The notes beneath the pieces were generated by a model that was not told the origin of the DNA, made no database searches, and saw nothing but the letters and a program-made list of their open reading frames with translations. 64,000 nt of DNA from Cyprinodon diabolis (taxonomy: Eukaryota; Chordata; Actinopteri; Cyprinodontiformes; Cyprinodontidae), in the NCBI GenBank assembly GCA_030533445.1, contig CM060062.1, forward strand, positions 836,456 to 900,455, read 5' to 3'. Both the position numbers and the translations under genes were made by a program. Numbering within the stretch: the stretch's first letter is position 1; each line of letters starts with the position of its first letter. This document shows positions 54,352-64,000 of the stretch, one piece after another.

Positions 54352-55169
54352 AAAGGAAAAGTCCAGGAAGGAGAAATCAATGATCAATATTTATACCTGA
54401 GACTAATACGTTCACAGTGATTTAATGAATTTAGCTTTAATCAGTAAAAAAATATAAATAATTTCCGTCGCGATCGCTGAGCCTGGGAGCGGCCATGTTT
54501 GCCCAAATATAGTAGCCCCTCCCTCCTGCCATCTCCCAGCAATGACGTCACGGTGCGGTTAGCCTAGCGCCATTCTCCCCGCTTTACAAGCAAAATCAAT
54601 GGGAACTACTAGACACATCTGCAATCAACAACAATTATTGAAGATTTCCAGAGGACTTCACCATTGAAATTCACCAGAGCTATAGTGAAACTGACAATGC
54701 CCACGTGCATGGCAGCTGGATGCTGGAATACATCGGGTAAAAGTGAAAAAAAAAGAGTTATTCCACCTTTCTGATTCCTGATCCTCCACGGACGGGTTGG
54801 TCGTTGGATCGCCAACTTGAAGAGGGAGGATTTGCCATCGAACTTCTGGCCAGAGAAAAAACACGTAATATGTAGCCAACATTTGGAAGAAGAATGTTTT
54901 CAAGATGACTTGGATAATAGCGCGTTGTGACAAACACCAGATACAGCACTGGGACTTGATCAACAGCCGATACCGCACCGTGACAATGTCACTAACCAGT
55001 AGGTGGCAGTAGTGTTCTTTGACAAACATGGATGCCTCCAGTAAAGCACATTCACATGAAAATTACTCTGAATTAAAAACACTGATCATTTATTGAACAG
55101 GATGGAATCATTTCAGATTTAAAGAACTTTCAGAAGTTTGATTTTCTGAATATCAGCGACTTTTCCTTT
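54352..55169. mobile_element. THAP-fragment repeat family D, copy 2 (empty Tc1 site)
   Basis: About 820 bp matching 25418-25935 plus 27529-27830. The ends are AAAGGAAAAGTC (54352-54363) and its exact inverse GACTTTTCCTTT (55158-55169). The + strand frame from 54697 starts MPTCMAAGCWN as in copy 1 but has an A inserted in a nearby A run (54747-54755), so it is frameshifted. At about 54867-54882 the sequence ACACGTAATATGTAGCCAAC shows the site that Tc1 occupies in copy 1. Confidence 0.8.
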
Positions 55170-56187
55170 GAAGCTGGAAGGAAATGGCCCAAGAATTGGG
55201 TCCAACCACCAGGGGGCGCCTTTAAAAACCCGCCTGTGTTTTTACGCTTTATCTCATAAAGTTCCAGCTTTTTATCTCTTGCGACTTTTTTAAAGTAAAA
55301 TCTGAACGTGAATTCTCTTTTAGACTGAAGCGTCTGTGATCAGCTGGAACGTTAGCTTAGAGCTAAAAGAAATGAGATCCACACCGGTTTAGACTGATTA
55401 AGCAGTCCATCAGTGAAGGAGCAGCAGATTTTATCTTGTCCTGTTGCAAAACTAAACGGATTCATGTGGCTGATGAGCCTCAGACTGTAAAAAAATAAAA
55501 AATAATGTTTTCAAGCCAAAGAATGAAAGTGAGACAGTTTAGCTTCAGAGAGCTAAAGATGTGGATCAGTTGAATCCACTGAAGAGGCCTTAAGGAACCT
55601 GCTGGAACATCTGGACGTCTGCTGGGGCTCCATGGAGCTCATCATCACATGTTGTCAGTGTAACTAGAAGCTTCTCCAGAACCGTCTGCATGGAGAGGAT
55701 CTGTGGCTGAGCACTGCTAAAGATGAAGGGCAGCCGCCATGATGTGTGTAGAGCGTCATGGTCAGCATCGGCGTGGCGAGGATCCGCCTCCAACGGTGTT
55801 CCTGAGAATCCTAACCTGACGTTTCTGAACAAACTCCTGGTTTCTGTTCGGTTCTGTTAGTGTTTGGCCAAAGGTCACCTGTTTGGTTTCCCTCCTTCTC
55901 TTTGAGAAGAAATGGCGCCCTCTGCTGGATCGAGGCGGTTTGATTATTTTAAACGTCACTATATTTAGAATAAAATCATTTTAATTCCGGTGGAATCAAT
56001 CAGAATCATCTTTTAGGGAACAAATCATGTGAAGGGAACCTCCAGATTATGGGATTAGTGCATTAATCTGATCTCCAGACTGACTCTAAGGTCGTTAGAG
56101 GAGGAGCCAAACGGCCCCTTACAGCAAATCTATTGATGACTGCAATATTTCTGTGCATTGTAAAAAACCCGACCTATGACTAATGAA
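55170..56187. other. unique-looking intergenic sequence
   Basis: No gene or repeat recognised between the THAP-type repeat and the 29-bp satellite. Confidence 0.45.
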
Positions 56188-59100
56188 AGCTGATGTTCCT
56201 GCAGCACAGGGACGACAGCTGATGTTCCTGCAGCACAGGGACGACAGCTGATGTTCCTGCAGCACAGGGACGACAGCTGATGTTCCTGCAGCACAGGGAC
56301 GAAAGCTGATGTTCCTGCAGCACAGGGACGACAGCTGATGTTCCTGCAGCACAGGGACGACAGCTGATGTTCCTGCAGCACAGGGACGAAAGCTGATGTT
56401 CCTGCAGCACAGGGACGACAGCTGATGTTCCTGCAGCAAAGGGACGAAAGCTGATGTTCCTGCAGCACAGGGACGACAGCTGATGTTCCTGCAGCAAAGG
56501 GACGAAAGCTGATGTTCCTGCAGCACAGGGACGAAAGCTGATGTTCCTGCAGCACAGGGACGAAAGCTGATGTTCCTGCAGCACAGGGACGACAGCTGAT
56601 GTTCCTGCAGCACAGGGACGAAAGCTGATGTTCCTGCAGCACAGGGACGAAAGCTGATGTTCCTGCAGCACAGGGACGACAGCTGATGTTCCTGCAGCAC
56701 AGGGACGAAAGCTGATGTTCCTGCAGCACAGGGACGAAAGCTGATGTTCCTGCAGCACAGGGACGACAGCTGATGTTCCTGCAGCACAGGGACGACAGCT
56801 GATGTTCCTGCAGCACAGGGACGAAAGCTGATGTTCCTGCAGCACAGGGACGACAGCTGATGTTCCTGCAGCACAGGGACGACAGCTGATGTTCCTGCAG
56901 CACAGGGACGACAGCTGATGTTCCTGCAGCACAGGGACGAAAGCTGATGTTCCTGCAGCACAGGGACGACAGCTGATGTTCCTGCAGCACAGGGACGAAA
57001 GCTGATGTTCCTGCAGCACAGGGACGACAGCTGATGTTCCTGCAGCAAAGGGACGAAAGCTGATGTTCCTGCAGCACAGGGACGACAGCTGATGTTCCTG
57101 CAGCAAAGGGACGAAAGCTGATGTTCCTGCAGCACAGGGACGAAAGCTGATGTTCCTGCAGCACAGGGACGAAAGCTGATGTTCCTGCAGCACAGGGACG
57201 ACAGCTGATGTTCCTGCAGCACAGGGACGAAAGCTGATGTTCCTGCAGCACAGGGACGACAGCTGATGTTCCTGCAGCACAGGGACGAAAGCTGATGTTC
57301 CTGCAGCACAGGGACGACAGCTGATGTTCCTGCAGCAAAGGGACGAAAGCTGATGTTCCTGCAGCACAGGGACGACAGCTGATGTTCCTGCAGCAAAGGG
57401 ACGAAAGCTGATGTTCCTGCAGCACAGGGACGAAAGCTGATGTTCCTGCAGCACAGGGACGAAAGCTGATGTTCCTGCAGCACAGGGACGACAGCTGATG
57501 TTCCTGCAGCACAGGGACGAAAGCTGATGTTCCTGCAGCACAGGGACGAAAGCTGATGTTCCTGCAGCACAGGGACGACAGCTGATGTTCCTGCAGCACA
57601 GGGACGAAAGCTGATGTTCCTGCAGCACAGGGACGAAAGCTGATGTTCCTGCAGCACAGGGACGAAAGCTGATGTTCCTGCAGCACAGGGACGACAGCTG
57701 ATGTTCCTGCAGCACAGGGACGACAGCTGATGTTCCTGCAGCACAGGGACGAAAGCTGATGTTCCTGCAGCACAGGGACGACAGCTGATGTTCCTGCAGC
57801 ACAGGGACGACAGCTGATGTTCCTGCAGCACAGGGACGAAAGCTGATGTTCCTGCAGCACAGGGACGAAAGCTGATGTTCCTGCAGCACAGGGACGAAAG
57901 CTGATGTTCCTGCAGCAAAGGGACGACAGCTGATGTTCCTGCAGCACAGGGACGAAAGCTGATGTTCCTGCAGCACAGGGACGACAGCTGATGTTCCTGC
58001 AGCACAGGGACGAAAGCTGATGTTCCTGCAGCACAGGGACGACAGCTGATGTTCCTGCAGCACAGGGACGACAGCTGATGTTCCTGCAGCACAGGGACGA
58101 AAGCTGATGTTCCTGCAGCACAGGGACGACAGCTGATGTTCCTGCAGCACAGGGACGACAGCTGATGTTCCTGCAGCACAGGGACGAAAGCTGATGTTCC
58201 TGCAGCACAGGGACGACAGCTGATGTTCCTGCAGCACAGGGACGACAGCTGATGTTCCTGCAGCACAGGGACGACAGCTGATGTTCCTGCAGCACAGGGA
58301 CGAAAGCTGATGTTCCTGCAGCACAGGGACGACAGCTGATGTTCCTGCAGCACAGGGACGAAAGCTGATGTTCCTGCAGCACAGGGACGACAGCTGATGT
58401 TCCTGCAGCAAAGGGACGAAAGCTGATGTTCCTGCAGCACAGGGACGACAGCTGATGTTCCTGCAGCAAAGGGACGAAAGCTGATGTTCCTGCAGCACAG
58501 GGACGAAAGCTGATGTTCCTGCAGCACAGGGACGAAAGCTGATGTTCCTGCAGCACAGGGACGACAGCTGATGTTCCTGCAGCACAGGGACGAAAGCTGA
58601 TGTTCCTGCAGCACAGGGACGACAGCTGATGTTCCTGCAGCACAGGGACGAAAGCTGATGTTCCTGCAGCACAGGGACGACAGCTGATGTTCCTGCAGCA
58701 AAGGGACGAAAGCTGATGTTCCTGCAGCACAGGGACGACAGCTGATGTTCCTGCAGCAAAGGGACGAAAGCTGATGTTCCTGCAGCACAGGGACGAAAGC
58801 TGATGTTCCTGCAGCACAGGGACGAAAGCTGATGTTCCTGCAGCACAGGGACGACAGCTGATGTTCCTGCAGCACAGGGACGAAAGCTGATGTTCCTGCA
58901 GCACAGGGACGAAAGCTGATGTTCCTGCAGCACAGGGACGACAGCTGATGTTCCTGCAGCACAGGGACGAAAGCTGATGTTCCTGCAGCACAGGGACGAA
59001 AGCTGATGTTCCTGCAGCACAGGGACGACAGCTGATGTTCCTGCAGCACAGGGACGACAGCTGATGTTCCTGCAGCACAGGGACGAAAGCTGATGTTCCT

Positions 59101-59430
59101 GCAGCACAGGGACGACAGCTGATGTTCCTGCAGCACAGGGACGACAGCTGATGTTCCTGCAGCACAGGGACGAAAGCTGATGTTCCTGCAGCAAAGGGAC
59201 GACAGCTGATGTTCCTGCAGCACAGGGACGAAAGCTGATGTTCCTGCAGCACAGGGACGAAAGCTGATGTTCCTGCAGCAAAGGGACGACAGCTGATGTT
59301 CCTGCAGCACAGGGACGAAAGCTGATGTTCCTGCAGCACAGGGACGACAGCTGATGTTCCTGCAGCACAGGGACGAAAGCTGATGTTCCTGCAGCACAGG
59401 GACGACAGCTGATGTTCCTGCAGCACAGGG
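56188..59430. repeat. 29-bp satellite, about 112 copies, with higher-order structure
   Basis: Tandem array with the unit landmarks AGCTGATGTTCCTGCAGCA and CAGGGACGA. Almost all variation is A/C at two positions: GCACAGG/GCAAAGG and CGACAGC/CGAAAGC. The rare GCAAAGG markers at 56437, 56495, 57046, 57104, 57336, 57394, 57916, 58409, 58467, 58699, 58757, 59192 and 59279 are all separated by exact multiples of 29, so no indels accumulated. Every minus frame is open for more than 1090 codons, because a 29-mer read in any frame gives one cyclic stop-free pattern. These are not genes. Confidence 0.97.
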
Positions 59431-60110
59431 AACTCACAGGGTCCTCTGGAGGTTTGGACACTGAGGGTCCAGATGAGGCTGGTTTTGGTTTTCATGGAAA
59501 TCTTTAGTTATTATTGCTAATTTTGTAGCCTTATATCTGAACTTCAGCACAGGACACTGGGATTGTAACAACACCAACTGTTTTATTTATTCTGTAATCT
59601 TTCAACTTTGTTTTTTTTTCTTTGTACCCATTTTAAAAAAATATATATATATATATATTTGGTCGTAAATCTCAAGGTACGTTAGAGTTTTCTCTACAGC
59701 AAATTTCAGTGGATTTCGCTTCTCTGGTTGAAGAATGGGTGGAAATCTGCATCGAATTAACACTACTTCTGATTTCTCATACTGTGAATTATTATTTTTG
59801 GGTGATGGTTGTATAAGCAGCCACATCAAAGGCAGATGTTTCGCTTTCAGTCTGTTTTTAAATTATTTTTTTTTTTTTAGCCAGATATAGATTTATAATG
59901 AAGAATGTCAGTATTTTCATATCAATGCTAAATGTATGATGTACATTTTTATCATCTGAAGGAAAATGTTTAAACTGGAGATTTAAGAAAAGCTAGATGT
60001 TGACCTGTAACTGCTGACCGGCCGAAGCTGGACTGAACACCATAAACTAATATGTAGCAATATTCACTGGTTTGGTCTTTTTTTTTAATCATGTGAAGGC
60101 TGTTCTGGAT
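59431..60110. other. AT-rich intergenic sequence
   Basis: Contains a TA run at 59641-59658 and T runs near 59609 and 59868. No gene or named repeat recognised. Confidence 0.45.
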
Positions 60111-60189
60111 TGTTCTACCCACTGATCTCTATTTATTCACTGCATTGCTGTTTGGCTGAAAAAGTGAAGCCATATTGGTACTCCCCTCT

Positions 60190-60310
60190 CCCACAGAGAC
60201 GCGCAGTGAAAATGCCTCCCTGTGCAGCATTTGGCTGCAGAAACCAGCAGTTTTCTGTCTGCAGGGAGACGTTCCACAGGTCATTTCCCAGTCAGTGGAT
60301 GAACTAAGCA
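60190..60310 (+). pseudogene. THAP zinc-finger fragment
   Basis: From the ATG at 60211 the frame reads MPPCAAFGCRNQQF, then TFHRSFPSQ, matching the start of a THAP domain (M-P-x-C...C-x-N, then a SFHRFP-like segment). It stops at TGA near 60300, and the rest of the domain is absent. Its sequence differs from the THAP start in repeat family D, so it comes from another source. It lies just left of the Tc1 element. Confidence 0.5.
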
Positions 60311-60651
60311 ATAAATCCATCTATAGGTCCTCCTCAAAGTATTAGCATATTGTGATAAACTTCATTATTTTCCATAATGTAATGATAAAACTTGAACATT
60401 CATATATTTTAGATTCATTGCACACTAACAGAAATATTTCAGGTCTTTTATTGTCTCCATACGGATTATTTTAGCAGACAGCTCATGAAAACCCAACATT
60501 CCTATCTTACCAAATTAGCATATAATGATAAAGGTATCTAAACGAGCTATGCACCTAATCATCTGAATCAACAAATTAACTCTAAACACCTGCAAAAGAT
60601 TCCTGAGGCCTTTAAAACTCCCAGTCTGGTTCATCACTCAGAACCCCAATC

Positions 60652-61239
60652 ATGGGTCAGACTGCCGACCTGCCTGCTGTCCAGAAGGCCATCATTGACC
60701 CCCTCAACAAGAGGCTCAGACACAGGAAGATATTTCTGAAGCAATAGGCTGTTCCCAGAGTGCTGCTGCATCAAGGCACCTCAGTGGGACGGAAAAAGTG
60801 GCAGAAAATGCTGCACAACCAGAAGAGGAGACCGGACCCTGAGGAAAATTGTGGAGAAGGGCCGATTCCAGACCTTGGGGGACCTGCGGAAGCAGTGGAC
60901 TGAGTCTGGAGTAGAAACATCCAGAGCCACCGTGCACAGGCGTGTGCAGGAAATGGGCTACAGGTGCCGCATTCCCCAGGTCAAGCCACCTTTGAACCAG
61001 AAACAGCGGCAGAGACGCCTGACCTGGGCTACAGAGAAGCAGCACTGGACTGTTGCTCAGTTTTGCACGTCATTTGGAAATCAAGGTGCCAGAGTCTGGA
61101 GGACCCAACACTGTGGATGAGCTAAATGCCACTATGGAAGCATCCTGGGCCTCCATAACACCTCAGTAGAGCCACAGGCTGATGGCCTCAATGCCACGCC
61201 GCATTGAAGCAGTCATTTCTGCTAAAGGATTCCCCACCA
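60652..61239 (+). pseudogene. Tc1-like transposase remnant
   Basis: Starts MGQTADLPAVQKAIID and continues to a stop after KIFLKQ, followed by frame-shifted N-terminal sequence (MGYRCRIPQVKPPLN near 60950). After GNQGARVW (about 61078-61100) it jumps to the C-terminal part beginning TVDELNATMEASWASITPQ (about 61112), so the segment with the second catalytic Asp and the Glu is deleted. The end MPRRIEAVISAKGFPT is cut by the LINE at 61239, and the final TKY-type codons resume at 63722. Non-functional; same family type as the 25.9-kb Tc1 but a different lineage. Confidence 0.88.
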
Positions 61240-63712
61240 CGTGGGTGTTGACCACGTGGGAAACGTGGTCAACACCCACGTAGGAAACAACAGTGACACC
61301 TGGAGGGGCGTGATCGGGAGTGGTGTCTCATTATTGGACTTCTGTGCAATATTCTGGGCATAAGGATGTCCATCGGTGCACTTGGCACCAGGACACCCTA
61401 GGCCGAAGGTCGATGATCGACTTTGTAGTCGTATCTTCTGATCTTCGGCCGCATGTCTTGGACACTCGGGTGAAGAGAGGGGAGGAGCTGTCCACCGACC
61501 ACTACCTGGTGGTGAGTTGGATATGCTGGAAGAGGAGGAAGCCTGAAAGACTCAGCAGGCCCAAACGTGTAGTGAGGGTCTGCTGGGAACGTCTGGTGGA
61601 GCCCTCGATCAGGGACATGTTCAAATCCCACCTCCGGGACAGCTTCTCTCAGGTCCCGAGGGAGGTTGGAGACATGGAGTCCGAATGGGCTCTGTTCTCT
61701 GCCTCTATTGTCGATGCGGCTGCCCGTAGCTGTGGCCGTAAGGTTTGCGGTGCCTGTCGTGGTGGCAATCCCTGAACCCGGTGGTGGACACCAATAGTAA
61801 GGGATGCTGTCAAGCTGAAGAAGGAGTCCTATCGAGCTTGGCTGGCTTGTGGGACTCCTGAAGCAGCAAGCAGGTACCGTGAGGCCAAGCGTGTCGTGGC
61901 CCGGGCGGTTGCAGAGGCAAAATCTCGGGCCTGGGAGGAGTTCGGAGAGGCCATGGAAAAAGACTATGGGTTGGCCTCAAAACGATTCTGGCAAACCGTC
62001 CGGCGCCTCCGGAGGGGAACCTTTGCTAACACTGTTTTCAGTGGGAGTGGGGAGCTGCTGACCTTGAAGCAGGATACTGTTGGGCGGTGGAAGGAATACT
62101 TTGAGGATCTCCTCAACCCGACAGACACGCCTTCCACGGGGGAAGAAGAGACGGGGTGCTTGGGGCTGGATTCGTTCATCACCCAGACTGAAGTCACTGA
62201 GGTAGTCAAAAAACTCCACGGTGGCAAGGCTTCGGGGGTGGACGAGATCCGTCCTGAATATCTTAGAGCTCTGGATGTTGTCGTGCTGTCATGGTTGACA
62301 CGTCTCTTCAACATCGCGTGGAGGTCGGAGACAGTCCCCCTGGATTGGCAGACTGGGGTGGTGGTTCCCCTCCACAAGAAGGGGGACTGGAGGGCGTGTT
62401 CCAACTATCGGGGAATCACACTTCTCAGCCTCCCCAGAAAGGCCTATGCCAGGGTGCTGCAGAGGAGAGTCCGGCTGATTGTCGAACCTCGGTTGCAGGA
62501 GGAGCAGTGTGGATTTCGTCCTGGCCGTGGAACAGTGGACCAGCTCTACACCCTCTGCAGGGTGCTTGAGGGTTCATGGGAGTTCTCCCATCCAGTCCCC
62601 ATGTGTTTCGTGGACTTGGAGAAGGCATTCGACCGTGTCCCTCGTGCTGCCCTGTGGGGGGTGCTCCAGGAGTATGGAGTCGGGGACCCTTTATTAGGGG
62701 CCATCCGTTCTCTGTACAAGCGGAGCAGGAGTCTGGTTCGCATTGCCGGCATAAAGTCGGACCTGTTCCCAGTGCATGTTGGACTCCGACAGGGCTGCCC
62801 TCTGTCACCGGTCCTGTTCATAACTTTTATGGACAGGATTTCTAGGCGCAGCCGAGGACCAGAGGGGGTGTGGTTTGGGGACCAGCGGATCTCGTCCCTG
62901 CTTTTTGCGGATGACGTAGTTCTGCTGGCTCCCTCCTGCCAAGACCTACAGCGTGCGCTGGGGCGGTTCGCAGCCGAGTGTGAAGCGGCCGGGATGAGAA
63001 TCAGCTCCTCCAAGTCCGAGGCCATGGTTCTCGACCGGAAAAAAATGGCTTGTCCCCTTCAGGTTGGAGGAGAGTCCCTGCCTCAAGTGCAGGAGTTCAA
63101 GTATCTTGGGGTCCTGTTCACGAGTGAGGGAAGAATGGAGCGGGAGATCGATAGACGGATCGGTGCGGCTGCTGCAATAATGCGGACGCTGCACCGGTCT
63201 GTCGTGGTGAAGAGAGAGCTGAGCGAAAAGGCAAAGCTCTCAATTTACCGGTCGGTCTACGTTCCTACCCTCACCTATGGTCATGAAATCTGGATCATTA
63301 CCTGAAAGAACGAGATCCCGGATACAATCTGCTGAAATGAGCTTTCTCCGCAGGGTGGCTGGAATCTCCCTTAGAGATAGGGTGAGGAGCTCGGTCATTC
63401 GGGAGAGGCTCAGTGTAGAGCCGGTTCTCCTCCACATCGAGAGGAGTCAGTTGAGGTGGCTCGGGCATCTTCTTCGGATGCCCCTTGGACGCCTCCCTCG
63501 GGAGGTGTTCCAGGCACGTCCCACCGGGAGGAGGCCCAGGGGACGACCCAGGACACGCTGGAGAGACTATGTTTCTCGGCTGGCCTTGGAGCACCTAGGG
63601 CTTCCCCCAACAGAGCTGGAGGAGGTGTCAGCGGAGAGGGAAGTCTGGGAGTCTCTGCTTAGTCTGCTGCCCCCGTGACCCGGTTCCGGATAAAGCGGGA
63701 GACGACGAGTAC
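61240..63712 (+). mobile_element. 5'-truncated LINE with 12-bp target duplication
   Basis: Flanked by GATTCCCCACCA at 61228-61239 and 63713-63724. The element starts inside the apurinic-type endonuclease end (HQDTLGRRSMIDFVVVSSDLRP, about 61397-61450). It then carries the linker and a reverse transcriptase (61896-63305) with VVVPLHKKGDWRACSNYRGI, GFRPGRGTVDQLY, VDLEKAFDRVPR and the catalytic LLFADDVVLLA (about 62896-62928). A stop at 63303 precedes the last part, RWLGHLLRMPLGRLPREVF and RGRPRTRWRDYVSRL (63277-63678). It ends GACCCGGTTCCGGATAAAGCG. This is a very common teleost non-LTR family, probably RTE/Rex3-like; clade unverified. A stop and frame change near 61774 and the stop at 63303 make it inactive. 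Confidence 0.9.
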
Positions 63713-63871
63713 GATTCCCCACCAAGTATTGAGTGCATAACTGTCCTGACCTGAAATATGTCAGTTAGTGTGCAATGAATCTAAAATCTATGAATGTTCA
63801 AGTTTTATCATCACATTATGGAAAATAATGAACTTCATCACAATATGCTAATATTTTGAGAAGGACCTGTA

Positions 63872-64000
63872 TGTAGCTTAACATCAGTCTGACTCTCTCT
63901 GACCGACTCCAAGACATCAACCGGGTTAGCCATCGACCTTGTGTCTAAGGAAGAAAATAGAAAGTGAATCACTGTGAAATGTCAATGTAGGAATTCTTTA
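63872..64000. other. right edge of window
   Basis: Short non-coding sequence after the Tc1 element; nothing recognised. Confidence 0.5.

Larger units (their letters stand above)
60324..63869 (+). mobile_element. Tc1-like transposon, internally deleted and split by a LINE
   Basis: The left end (TAGGTCCTCCTCAAAGTATT, first base apparently mutated from C) and right end (CAAAATATT on the minus strand through AAGGACCTG) are inverted repeats of more than 100 bp, flanked by TA at 60322-60323 and 63870-63871. Without the LINE and its extra target copy it is about 1.06 kb, so roughly 0.5 kb of transposon is missing. Confidence 0.9.

Noticed and set aside
56188..59430. CRISPR-like array (29-bp repeats)
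   Set aside because: Repeats are directly contiguous with no spacers, in a vertebrate genome with no cas genes.
56119..59495. Three overlapping minus-strand open frames of about 1100 codons each
   Set aside because: They are the 29-bp satellite translated in three frames. The same cyclic 29-residue pattern appears in each frame, and there is no independent domain, splice or promoter signal.

Overview
The window is vertebrate nuclear DNA, almost certainly from a teleost fish. It has spliced genes with GT-AG introns, CpG-rich promoters, AATAAA polyadenylation signals, and dense typical fish transposons: Tc1-like, hAT-like, L2-like, RTE-like and restriction-endonuclease-type LINEs. I cannot name the species.

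Three conserved genes lie on the + strand, in the order dpm1 - adnp - pard6b. dpm1 (876-6199, first exon left of the window) encodes the catalytic subunit of ER dolichol-phosphate-mannose synthase. adnp (CpG-rich 5' exon near 10550-10912, coding 19649-24864) encodes a nine-zinc-finger homeodomain chromatin protein of about 1027 residues. pard6b (35781-52570, three coding exons) encodes the PB1/semi-CRIB/PDZ polarity adaptor. The same three genes neighbour one another in human 20q13.13, so this is conserved synteny. Their proteins are not known to work in one pathway.

Most of the remaining sequence is repetitive. There are four large tandem arrays: an 18-bp unit in adnp intron 1, an 11-bp and a 31-bp unit in pard6b intron 2, and a 29-bp unit of about 112 copies downstream of pard6b. 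There are three Tc1-like elements. One is split by a hAT-like insertion, one has a full-length transposase and sits in a repeat whose empty-site paralogue is also in the window, and one is internally deleted and split by a truncated LINE. Several hAT-like elements have recognisable 8-bp target duplications. A block from 29.7 to 35.4 kb is a mosaic of LINE remnants and microsatellites.

I found no prokaryotic, viral or CRISPR-like system. The most unusual material is the structure of the satellite arrays, the datable nested insertions, the hairpin-forming repeats in adnp and dpm1 introns, and sequence changes in ADNP. All calls come from reading the sequence; no database search was possible.
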